From: Anaerolineales bacterium UBA6663
Lineage (GTDB): Bacteria; Chloroflexota; Anaerolineae; Anaerolineales; UBA6663
Length of the DNA: 16,802 nucleotides
Assembly (NCBI GenBank): GCA_002455335.1
Contig: DKKP01000102.1
Coordinates: 1-16,802, forward strand
Direction of reading: 5' to 3'
The notes beneath the pieces are model-generated. The model made no database searches. It worked only from the letters and a program-made list of their open reading frames with translations, and was not told the DNA's origin. A program made the translations under genes and the position numbers. Within the stretch, counting starts at the first letter, position 1. Each line of letters opens with the position of its first letter. Positions 1 through 7,090 of the stretch are shown here, piece after piece.

Positions 1-1
1 C

Positions 2-1651
2 GCAACGCGCACACCTGCGCCACGCCTCACCGCCACGCTGCCGCCCGCGACCCGCGCCGCGACCCGCGCCGCGACGCCCACCCCCACCCCTACGGTTGAA
101 GCGCCAGTCGAGCTCCCGCAGACAGCCGGGGCCTGCCCGGATTTTGCTGTGGGCGACGTGCAAATCGGCTGGAGCCAGCTGGCCGGGAACCCGCAGCGCA
201 CCGGTTACTCACCCGATGGGCCGGATGGGGTCTGGCGCGTCCGCTGGATCTGGAACGGGCCTGGGGCCGACGGCCGACCGGGCGCAGACCATCTACCCCT
301 GCCTCAGGGAGTGCAACCGGTCATCGGCGATGGCCGTGTGTATTTAGGCCACTCGGATGGCGTTGTGCGCGCGCTCGGGGTCGATGACGGCGCCGTGCTC
401 TGGGAGTCGCCGGGACTGGGCAATGCCGTGGTCAATACCGCGGCGTTTGATCCAGCCACCGCAAGCGTATTCGTGGGCACAGCCGATGGGCGCTTTTGGC
501 GTCTCGATGCCGCCACCGGGGCCGTGTTGCGCTCCAATCGCCCGGGTGGAAGCCTTGTGATGGCCCCTTTGGTGGTCGGCGACACGGTCTTCATCGGGTC
601 GACGAGCGGCGCGTACTACGCCTTCGATACGATCACGCTTGAACAGCGCTGGCACTATGAAGCGGGGGCGGCGCTGATGGCCTCGTCCGCCTTTACGATG
701 GCTGAGGGCGGCCTTGTGGTGGTGTTGGCCGAGGACGGTACAGCCCATGCCGTCTGCGCCGCCGATGGCGCGAGACGGTGGCGCGTGGCGGTCGGCGGCG
801 ACACCGATCCGTTGCGCGGTGACGCGCGATTCCCCGACACCTATCCTGTGGTGGCTGAGGAGAGCGGCGTTGTGCTGGTTCGGACGTATCAGGCCTGGGA
901 GAAGATGTGGACGCCGGATGGCGGCGCGCCCGTTGACCCGGCGGAGACGCTGCGCTTCTTGCAAGCGAATCCCGATTATCAGTCGTTCTATGTCCTCGAT
1001 CTTGCCGATGGATCCGAGCGCTTCCTTGCGCCTGTGCTGGCCGGCGCCATCGGCAACGGCGGTGACTACGAATCCACGCCGCCCCAGGCCGTGGTGCGCG
1101 CCTATCCGGATGGGGTAGAGGTGGCGTATCTTTTGTGGCGCAACCGACAGGCGTGCGTGGGCGACTATTGCGATGGGCGCGAAGACACCACGCTTGGCGA
1201 GTTGGATCTATCGAGTGGCGCGATCCGCTTCGTTCAGGATCACAAGAACGCCGGCAGCCTGCGCCTGCCTACCGACGAGCACAGCCCGCTGTCGATGGCG
1301 GGTGAGGTGCTGCTCCATGCCCACTGGATGCTGTTGGGCGGCGTCCGGTTGGAGGATCGCGGCCCTGAGCGTGGTTGGAGTTACGCCGATCCGATTCGGG
1401 CCTCCGAGATGGCGCCCGTGCTCAATACATTGCGCCCCGACATCTGTGCCGGACATACGGGGCAGGCGTGCGCCGTCGGTATGCAGACGCCCTGTGACGG
1501 CTACTCGATTGACCCCGGGCTGTTCGTCTACCAGACGGATGCGTGTATTTATGACACGTATTGGTCGACTCCGGTGCGGGCTGTGGCCGTGGCCGAGGGC
1601 GCGCTCTTCTGGCGGACCGTGGACGGCGCTATCGTCGCTCTTGGGCCCTGA
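2..1651 (+). CDS. Secreted PQQ-type beta-propeller protein (5'-truncated by window edge)
   Basis: The reading frame is open from base 2 to the TGA at 1649-1651, so the true start lies upstream of the window; the GTG at 149 is internal. The first ~45 residues are a low-complexity Thr/Pro/Ala/Arg linker, including TRAATRAAT and TPTPTPT stretches, typical of the spacer between a lipoprotein or signal anchor and an extracellular domain. The propeller then begins with WSQLAGNPQRTGYS, the usual opening of PQQ-like/BamB-type repeats. It continues with blade signatures such as VYLGHSDGVVRALGVDDGAVLWE, split here as VYLGHSDGVVRAL and DDGAVLWE, and VFVGTADGRFWRLDAATGAV. The C-terminal third is Cys-containing (ACVGDYC near base 1155; four Cys between about 1445 and 1545), which suits disulphides outside the membrane. 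No heme CxxCH motif is seen. Function is unknown: a binding or scaffold propeller fits better than an enzyme. The next gene begins about 200 bp downstream. Confidence 0.85.
   Translation, partial: ATRTPAPRLTATLPPATRAATRAATPTPTPTVEAPVELPQTAGACPDFAVGDVQIGWSQLAGNPQRTGYSPDGPDGVWRVRWIWNGPGADGRPGADHLPLPQGVQPVIGDGRVYLGHSDGVVRALGVDDGAVLWESPGLGNAVVNTAAFDPATASVFVGTADGRFWRLDAATGAVLRSNRPGGSLVMAPLVVGDTVFIGSTSGAYYAFDTITLEQRWHYEAGAALMASSAFTMAEGGLVVVLAEDGTAHAVCAADGARRWRVAVGGDTDPLRGDARFPDTYPVVAEESGVVLVRTYQAWEKMWTPDGGAPVDPAETLRFLQANPDYQSFYVLDLADGSERFLAPVLAGAIGNGGDYESTPPQAVVRAYPDGVEVAYLLWRNRQACVGDYCDGREDTTLGELDLSSGAIRFVQDHKNAGSLRLPTDEHSPLSMAGEVLLHAHWMLLGGVRLEDRGPERGWSYADPIRASEMAPVLNTLRPDICAGHTGQACAVGMQTPCDGYSIDPGLFVYQTDACIYDTYWSTPVRAVAVAEGALFWRTVDGAIVALGP
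50..73 (+). repeat. Two tandem 12-bp units inside the secreted protein linker
   Basis: ACCCGCGCCGCG occurs at 50-61 and 62-73, in frame, and encodes TRAA twice. It is a coding low-complexity linker repeat, likely to vary in copy number between strains. Confidence 0.6.
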
Positions 1652-1855
1652 TTCTCAAGGCTTTCGGCTGATCACCGACTTGGCCCGTAGTACCTTTGGA
1701 GGCTTGCCCGGTTTCGGCTGGGAAGCGACACTAGACACGGTTCGGTGGTTAACACGATTCCAATTCGCCGACCTCTGACCCATCTTTGCCCCGATGGCCC
1801 CATTTCGCGTCAAGCAGTGGGCCACAGGCGCACGTTTGGCACAGCGAGCACCTTA

Positions 1856-3328
1856 GTGACAGATCAAGCAAACGCCAAACCTAATCGGCTGGCCTTGACC
1901 GTCCTGCGCAACTCGGCCTTTGGGCTGGCGGCGCAGGTGGCGATCAAGGCGCTCTCGTTTGCCTTCAATGTGCTCGTGATCCGTCAGCTCGGCGCCGGTG
2001 AGTACGGGCAATACACGGCGGTCGGCGCGTTTGGGGCGGTTTTTCTTTTCGTCGCCGATCTGGGGCTGAGCCCGTATGCGGTGCGGCAATTCGCGCGGTG
2101 GCGCAACGAAGCCGATGGGCTCGAGCGCTCTGCTCGGCTCAATGCCAACATCACCTGGCTGCGTTTGGGTCTGTCGGTGTTGTCGAGCCTGCTGACCCTT
2201 AGTGCGGCGCTCCTCACAGGGCGATCGCTGGAGATGGTCGGCGCGATCGCATTGAACAGCCTTGGTTTGTTGATGTATGCGGTTCAGGGGACGAGCGAGG
2301 CGGCGCTTTCGGGTTTCGAGCGTCTCGATCTTGTGTCGGGTGTCCGGGTCGTCAATCAACTGGTCTTCGTCGTCGCGGGCGGCCTCGCGCTTTGGTACGG
2401 GTTCGGGTACTACGGCCTGATCGTCGCCAATCTGCTGGCGATCGGGCTCATGACCTACATGTCGTGGCGGGCCGTCAGGCGCCTGGATCTCCCGTTCAGC
2501 GCGCCGCGGCCTGCCGAATGGCTCGGTCTGCTGCGCGCCAGCCTGCCGTTTGGCATCATCGGCCTCGCGCTGGGTCTTTCCTACCGGTTTGACACGGTTC
2601 TGCTCAACATCTATCGAACGGATGTCGAGACGGGTTACTACAACGCTGCCTACAACCTTGTGTTCTCGGCCGCCGTATTCTCGAACGTCCTCAACACTGC
2701 GCTCTACCCGTCATTGAGCCGGCAGATGGCGGAAGATGCAAGTCGCCTGCCGGCCATCACCGAACGCGTCTTGCGTTATCTCCTTTTGACGGCGCTGCCG
2801 ATCGCTGTCGGCGCCAGCGTGCTGGCCGGGCCAGCCGTGGCTTTTCTGTACGACAGCGGTTATGGCCCAACCAGCCTGGCGCTGGCGATCGTCATCTGGG
2901 CTGTGCCCTTCATGTACCTCTCGGAGTTCCTGGGCTATGTGGTCGTCATCCAGGGGCTCGAACGTCGGGTGGCCCGGGCTGTCTTGATCAGCAGCGGCTT
3001 CAACGTCTTGCTGAACCTGGCGCTTGTGCCCTGGCTGGGCCTCACCGCGGCGGCTATCATGACCGTGCTGACCGAGATCGTGCTTGTCGCGCAGCACAGC
3101 TGGACGCTCCGCTCCATGATCGCGCAGTTCAATTGGCTCAACACGCTGGGTCGGCCCCTGCTGGCGACCGCGGTGATGGGCGCGGTGATCTGGGCCCTGT
3201 CTGGGGTTTTGCCGTTTCTGGCAACCGTGCTGGTCGGGATCGTGACGTATGGGGTGACCGCGATATGGGTGGGAGCGGCCGGCCGTGAGGACCTGACGTT
3301 TCTGCAAAGGGCCAGGCAACGTGATTGA
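1856..3328 (+). CDS. Wzx-like oligosaccharide flippase (MATE/MOP superfamily)
   Basis: This 490-residue polytopic membrane protein belongs to the polysaccharide-transport (Wzx/RfbX) group, which flips undecaprenyl-linked repeat units across the cytoplasmic membrane. It has roughly 12-14 hydrophobic segments from NSAFGLAAQVAIKALSFAF to the C-terminal LATVLVGIVTYGVTAIWVG. Family-like stretches include QLGAGEYGQYTAVGAFGAV near the N-terminus, and RFDTVLLNIYRTDVETGYYN followed by AAYNLVFSAA in the middle, matching the usual D-x-x-L...GYYNAAY signature. I chose GTG 1856 because the frame upstream, to GTG 1745, encodes a Pro/Arg/His-rich stretch unlike any flippase N-terminus; no strong Shine-Dalgarno supports either start. 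The stop is 98 bp before the next gene. The adjacent GT genes support a role in glycan export. Family confidence is high; substrate is unknown. Confidence 0.85.
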   Translation: MTDQANAKPNRLALTVLRNSAFGLAAQVAIKALSFAFNVLVIRQLGAGEYGQYTAVGAFGAVFLFVADLGLSPYAVRQFARWRNEADGLERSARLNANITWLRLGLSVLSSLLTLSAALLTGRSLEMVGAIALNSLGLLMYAVQGTSEAALSGFERLDLVSGVRVVNQLVFVVAGGLALWYGFGYYGLIVANLLAIGLMTYMSWRAVRRLDLPFSAPRPAEWLGLLRASLPFGIIGLALGLSYRFDTVLLNIYRTDVETGYYNAAYNLVFSAAVFSNVLNTALYPSLSRQMAEDASRLPAITERVLRYLLLTALPIAVGASVLAGPAVAFLYDSGYGPTSLALAIVIWAVPFMYLSEFLGYVVVIQGLERRVARAVLISSGFNVLLNLALVPWLGLTAAAIMTVLTEIVLVAQHSWTLRSMIAQFNWLNTLGRPLLATAVMGAVIWALSGVLPFLATVLVGIVTYGVTAIWVGAAGREDLTFLQRARQRD

Positions 3329-3426
3329 TCGGCGTCTCGCCGAGTTGGTGCGTGAGGCGGATCGATTGTTCGCAGGCACTATCGTCCTATTGGCGCCCTC
3401 CGTGGGCCGCGCCTAAGATCGATTAC

Positions 3427-4731
3427 ATGTACATCCACGTCGTTGTCCATCACTTTCCCCCTCGATACACGGCCGGAGCCGAATGGCAGGCGTTTCGCAC
3501 GGCGCAAGGATTGATAGAGCGCGGGCATCAGGTCCGGGTCGTCGCCGTTGAACACGTTGACCAGGGGCCGATCGACGGTGTGACATGGACCGACGATGAG
3601 TTTCAGGGCGTGTCGGTGCGTCGGCTGAGTTTCAACCGGGCTCACGTCAAAGACCTGCGGCTGTTCGAGTATCGCAATCCCTGGATCGGCGCACATTTGC
3701 GCGAATTGTGGGCTGTCGAGCGCCCCGATCTCGTGCATGTCGTCAGCGGTTACCTGATCAGCGGCACGGCGTTTGAGGCGGCCGAGGCGCTTGGGCTGCC
3801 CACGGTCTTGACCCTGACCGATTTCTGGTGGTTGTGTCCGCGAGTCACGCTGCGGCGCTCGGACGGCACCATTTCGACGCTTCCGCTGGAACCCTGGCGC
3901 TGCGTTCAATGTCTGGCCGAGGAACAATCCGTCGCGCGGAACCTGGGGCGATGGCTGCCCGGGCCCATGCGGCGTTTCTGGCGGGGCCAGAGCACGGCCC
4001 CGATCGAGGCGCGCCAGGCCTATTTGCGCGAACGCTTCGAACGGGTTGCACGCGTGATCAGCCCGTCGCGCTTTCTCCGCGATCTGCACGTCCAGGCGGG
4101 CATCCGTGAGGATCAGATCATCGTCAGCCGGCAGGGCATCGAGTTGATCGATCGCGGGCTACATCTTCAGGCAACCAAAACGACCTCCGACAAACTGCGT
4201 GTGGCCTACCTCGGGCAGATCGCGCACCTCAAGGGCATTCACGTCCTGGTTGAGGCTGCTCGCCAGATCGATGATCCGCGTCTTGAAGTGCGAATCTATG
4301 GCGATCTCTCGCGCTTCCCACGCTATGTTGATGAACTGCAGGCAGCGATCGGCGACGATCGGCGGATCATGCTGGCCGGGGCCTACTCGGATGCGCAGGG
4401 GTTGGCGCGCATCCTGTCCGACACCGACGTGATCGTCGTGCCTTCGTTGTGGTACGAGAACAGCCCGAACGTCTTGTTGGAAGCGTTTGCGTTTCGAACG
4501 CCGGCGATCGCCTCGGATTTTGGGGGGATGGCCGAGCTCGTCGCGCATGGCGTCAACGGCTTGCGCTTCGAGCTGGGAAACGCCATCGACCTCGGTCGCC
4601 AGCTTCGGCGATTGCTGGATGACCCGCAGTTGTTGCGCGTCCTCGGCGCCGGCGTCCCGGCTGTCCGTTCGGTCGCCGAAGAGATGGATGAATTGGTGCG
4701 GATGTATGCGGATGTGCTCCACAGCGCTTGA
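3427..4731 (+). CDS. GT4-family glycosyltransferase with a three-Cys insertion
   Basis: The 434-residue GT-B protein is most like GT4 retaining glycosyltransferases. The N-terminal acceptor domain starts MYIHVVVHHFPPRYTAGAEW, the glycine-bearing loop expected after strand 1. The donor domain has YLGQIAHLKGIHVLVEA with K269, and a full EX7E motif in YENSPNVLLEAF (E344 and E352). A cysteine cluster sits in the linker of the N-terminal domain: TDFWWLCPR (C137), then C159 and C162 in WRCVQC. I chose ATG 3427 because the upstream extension back to TTG 3325 (34 residues, overlapping the flippase stop) lacks homology features and would place strand 1 internally. No clear Shine-Dalgarno precedes 3427. 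It lies directly behind the flippase, so it probably acts on the lipid-linked intermediate on the cytoplasmic face. Donor and acceptor cannot be read from sequence. Confidence 0.85.
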   Translation: MYIHVVVHHFPPRYTAGAEWQAFRTAQGLIERGHQVRVVAVEHVDQGPIDGVTWTDDEFQGVSVRRLSFNRAHVKDLRLFEYRNPWIGAHLRELWAVERPDLVHVVSGYLISGTAFEAAEALGLPTVLTLTDFWWLCPRVTLRRSDGTISTLPLEPWRCVQCLAEEQSVARNLGRWLPGPMRRFWRGQSTAPIEARQAYLRERFERVARVISPSRFLRDLHVQAGIREDQIIVSRQGIELIDRGLHLQATKTTSDKLRVAYLGQIAHLKGIHVLVEAARQIDDPRLEVRIYGDLSRFPRYVDELQAAIGDDRRIMLAGAYSDAQGLARILSDTDVIVVPSLWYENSPNVLLEAFAFRTPAIASDFGGMAELVAHGVNGLRFELGNAIDLGRQLRRLLDDPQLLRVLGAGVPAVRSVAEEMDELVRMYADVLHSA

Positions 4732-4805
4732 GCGGATACGGGTGAGCCGATCGGCAGCAGTCGATTGCCGTTGACCTTCCGGATCGTCTGTGGTCGCCAA
4801 AATAT

Positions 4806-4828
4806 GACGTGTGCCGTCCTGTTTTTTT
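4806..4828 (+). terminator. Weak candidate Rho-independent terminator
   Basis: A 4-bp stem GACG/CGTC (4806-4809 and 4815-4818, 5-nt loop) is followed three bases later by seven T residues (4822-4828). An AAAA run precedes the stem, so A and T tracts can lengthen the helix. The position, about 75 bp after the GT4 stop, is suitable, but the stem is short and the case is weak. Confidence 0.25.
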
Positions 4829-4857
4829 GCGCTGGCGTTTGTGCCAGTTGGTACAAT
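4827..4857 (+). promoter_or_regulatory. Candidate sigma70-type promoter with inverted repeat in spacer
   Basis: TTGCGC (4827-4832) and TACAAT (4852-4857) are separated by 19 bp. The spacer carries a perfect 5-bp inverted repeat CTGGC/GCCAG (4832-4836 and 4843-4847), which could be an operator. The -10 match is good; the -35 and spacing are mediocre. A second candidate lies about 75 bp downstream, and which one is used is unknown. Confidence 0.3.
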
Positions 4858-4902
4858 GATCGGGATACGATGAATTTGACCTGAGGCGTACCCGCCCGGG
4901 CT

Positions 4903-4932
4903 TTGTGGTGCGATCGACCCGGATGCTATTCT
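4903..4932 (+). promoter_or_regulatory. Candidate extended -10 promoter for the SDR/aminotransferase operon
   Basis: TTGTGG (4903-4908), an 18-bp spacer and TGcTATTCT (extended TG at 4924-4925, hexamer 4927-4932) form a plausible primary-sigma promoter. A start near 4939 would give a leader of about 30 nt before ATG 4970. That leader holds the hairpin TGGGC/GCCCA (4933-4937 and 4942-4946) and no obvious Shine-Dalgarno. The remainder of the 238-bp gap (4732-4969) contains no supported gene. Confidence 0.35.
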
Positions 4933-4969
4933 TGGGCGCACGCCCAGCCGATCGAAATGTGTAACACCT

Positions 4970-5965
4970 ATGACCGATCACGAGGATTTCTTCGCCGGAC
5001 GGACTGTGCTCATTACAGGTGGGCTGGGTTTCATAGGGAGCAACCTGGCCCGACGCCTTGCCGATCTGGGGGCGGCGGTGACTGTCGTCGATTCGCTGAT
5101 CCCTGAGTATGGGGGCAACCCCTTTAACTTATCGGGCTACGGCAACCGCATACGGGTCAACATCGCCGATGTTCGCGATGAATACAGCATGAATTACCTC
5201 GTCCGCGGACAGGATTTCTTGTTCAACCTGGCCGGGCAGGTGAGCCACCTGGATTCGATGTACAACCCCTATACCGATCTGGAGATCAACTGCAGAAGCC
5301 AGCTCTCCATCCTTGAGGCCTGTCGTAAGCACAATCCCGATGTGCGCATCGTGTACTCCGGCACGCGCCAGATCTATGGCGTGCCGCAATACCTTCCGGT
5401 GGACGAGTCGCATCGGGTGGATCCGGTCGATGTCAATGGCGTCAACAAGGTGGCAGGCGAGTGGTATCACCTCGTCTACCAGCGTGCTTACGGCCTGCGA
5501 ACGACGTCGCTTCGCCTGACGAACACATACGGGCCGCGGATGCGCGTCAAAGACGCTCGCCAGACTTTCTTGGGGATCTGGCTGCGCAGAGTCATCGAAG
5601 ACGGTGAAGTGCTTGTGTACGGCGATGGCGAACAGAGACGCGACCTCACCTATGTGGACGACGTTGTCGAGGCGTTGTTGGGCGTTGCAACCTGCGATGG
5701 AGCCGTCGGCGAGATCTATAACCTCGGAGGCGACGAGGTGGTGTCGCTTCGTGAACTGGCGATGCAATTAGTGCATCTCAGCGGCTCCGGCACATACCGA
5801 CTTGTCCCGTTCCCGGTCGAGCAGAAGGCCATCGATATCGGCGACTACTACGGTGACTACTCCAAGATCAACGGCGCATTGGGTTGGCGCCCGGCGATTG
5901 GTTTGACGGAAGGCCTCACGCGCACACTCGAGTATTTCCGAGCCCATCGCGACGAGTACTGGTAG
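4970..5965 (+). CDS. Extended-SDR NAD-dependent epimerase/dehydratase with Asn replacing the catalytic Tyr
   Basis: This 331-residue nucleotide-sugar-modifying SDR has a Rossmann motif TGGLGFIGS (residues 16-24), a likely NAD-ribose acid D41 (TVVDS), NLAGQVSH near 86-93, YSGTRQIYG (129-137), TNTYGPRM and YVDDVVEAL. The length is normal for the GalE/RmlB/CDP-sugar epimerase class. The Ser/Thr of the catalytic triad aligns with T132 and the lysine with K160, but the YxxxK tyrosine is N156 (NGVNK; codon AAT). The expected SYK triad thus reads T-N-K. Inverting 4,6-dehydratases of the FlaA1/PseB type are a known SDR class in which this Tyr is also replaced (by Met), so activity is possible with other residues. 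ATG 4970 places the nucleotide-binding motif at the usual distance. The aminotransferase gene follows 24 bp later, suggesting amino-sugar formation. The exact reaction cannot be assigned. Confidence 0.85.
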   Translation: MTDHEDFFAGRTVLITGGLGFIGSNLARRLADLGAAVTVVDSLIPEYGGNPFNLSGYGNRIRVNIADVRDEYSMNYLVRGQDFLFNLAGQVSHLDSMYNPYTDLEINCRSQLSILEACRKHNPDVRIVYSGTRQIYGVPQYLPVDESHRVDPVDVNGVNKVAGEWYHLVYQRAYGLRTTSLRLTNTYGPRMRVKDARQTFLGIWLRRVIEDGEVLVYGDGEQRRDLTYVDDVVEALLGVATCDGAVGEIYNLGGDEVVSLRELAMQLVHLSGSGTYRLVPFPVEQKAIDIGDYYGDYSKINGALGWRPAIGLTEGLTRTLEYFRAHRDEYW

Positions 5966-5979
5966 GCAACCGGTTGTTC

Positions 5980-5985
5980 AGGAGG
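5980..5985 (+). promoter_or_regulatory. Strong Shine-Dalgarno deciding the GTG start at 5990
   Basis: AGGAGG lies 4 nt before GTG 5990. It is the clearest ribosome binding site in the window and supports this non-ATG start for the aminotransferase. Confidence 0.8.
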
Positions 5986-5989
5986 GGAC

Positions 5990-7084
5990 GTGATTCCGCA
6001 AACCGATCCGGGCGCCTCATATCGCGCGCACCAATCTGAGATCGACGAGGCGATCCGGCGCGTCACCGCTTCAGGCCGGTACATCCTTGGCCCGGAAGTT
6101 GAGGCCTTCGAAAGCGAATTCTCGGCCTATATCGGCGTCAGGCATTGCATCGGCGTGGCGAACGGCACTGATGCGCTGCGGCTTGCGATCGAGGCGGCCG
6201 TGCCGGCTGAAGCCCAGATCGGCCTGACCGTGTCGATGAGCGCGACTGCCACGGTGACGGCGCTTGTCGCCGCCGGCAAGACCCCGCGCATGCTCGATGT
6301 CCATCCGGCCGACTACACGTTGAACCCCGATGCGTTGAACGCGAATAGCGACGCGCCGGCGTTTGTGGTGCCGGTTCATCTGTACGGCCAACCGGCGCGT
6401 CTGCGTGAGATCCTCGATTGGGCAGCCCGGCATGAGGCGCCTGTGATCGAAGATTGCGCCCAGGCCCACGGGGCTCTCGTGGATGGGCGCCGCGTCGGCT
6501 CCTTCGGCGCCGCTGCGGCTTTTAGCTTCTATCCAACGAAGAATCTTGGTGCATTGGGCGATGGCGGCGCTGTCGTCACGAACTCGGACGAGGTGGCCGA
6601 ACGGGTCCGCCTGTTGCGCATGTACGGCTGGCGGCAGCGGTACATCTCCGATCTGCACGGTGGGAACAGCCGCCTCGACGAGGTCCAGGCCGCGATCCTG
6701 CGTGTGAAACTGCGCCACCTGGATTCGGCTAACGCGCGTCGGATCGAGATCGCCCGGGCGTACGCCACGGCCTTTGCGGATCTCGATCTCAGCCTGCCGC
6801 CCACCGGTGGGGTTTTCCACCAATACGTCATTCGCCATCCGCGACGCGACTCATTGCGCCAAAGCCTTGAGCTGCAGGGCGTGGGGACATCCGTGCTCTA
6901 TCCCGTTCCGATTCACCGGCAGCCAGCCTATGCCGGGTTCGCGACAACTGAGCTGGACGTCACGGACGAGTTGGCGCGTACGCTGCTGTGTTTGCCCATG
7001 TATCCGGAGTTGACCGACACCGAGGTTGAGCGCGTCTGTCATGCGGTTCGCCACGCCGTGTCCAACCTGGATCTCGGAGGCTGA
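5990..7084 (+). CDS. DegT/DnrJ/EryC1/StrS-family PLP-dependent sugar aminotransferase
   Basis: The 364-residue protein matches the family of sugar aminotransferases that convert a 3- or 4-keto nucleotide sugar to an amino sugar using PLP and an amino-acid donor. Visible landmarks are ASGRYILGPEVEAFE (27-41), GVANGTDALRLA (55-66), LYGQPA (131-136), PVIEDCAQAHGA (151-162, with D155 expected to contact the PLP pyridine nitrogen), and the Schiff-base segment FYPTKNLGALGDGGA with K184. GNSRLDEVQAAIL and the C-terminal PVPIHRQPAY are also typical. Length is normal and all core residues are present. The start GTG is set by AGGAGG. It follows the SDR by 24 bp and precedes a GT4 by 6 bp, consistent with one transcript. 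The substrate is unknown because no complete dehydratase producing the keto-sugar is in the window. Confidence 0.93.
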   Translation: MIPQTDPGASYRAHQSEIDEAIRRVTASGRYILGPEVEAFESEFSAYIGVRHCIGVANGTDALRLAIEAAVPAEAQIGLTVSMSATATVTALVAAGKTPRMLDVHPADYTLNPDALNANSDAPAFVVPVHLYGQPARLREILDWAARHEAPVIEDCAQAHGALVDGRRVGSFGAAAAFSFYPTKNLGALGDGGAVVTNSDEVAERVRLLRMYGWRQRYISDLHGGNSRLDEVQAAILRVKLRHLDSANARRIEIARAYATAFADLDLSLPPTGGVFHQYVIRHPRRDSLRQSLELQGVGTSVLYPVPIHRQPAYAGFATTELDVTDELARTLLCLPMYPELTDTEVERVCHAVRHAVSNLDLGG

Positions 7085-7090
7085 CGCCTG

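Noticed and set aside
50..73. Tandem repeat as a CRISPR or non-coding satellite
   Set aside because: Only two 12-bp units, in frame within a coding Thr/Ala/Pro linker, with no spacers.
1661..1720. Direct repeat TTTCGGCTG at 1662-1670 and 1712-1720 in the gap after the propeller gene
   Set aside because: Nine bases repeated once, without flanking similarity or mobile-element features; likely chance.
1745..1855. Longer N-terminus for the flippase from GTG 1745
   Set aside because: The extra 37 residues are Pro/Arg/His-rich and unlike flippase N-termini; GTG 1856 fits better, though no strong ribosome binding site decides it.
3325..3426. Longer N-terminus for the GT4 from TTG 3325
   Set aside because: It would add 34 unstructured residues before the strand-1 MYIHVVVHHF; ATG 3427 fits the GT-B fold.
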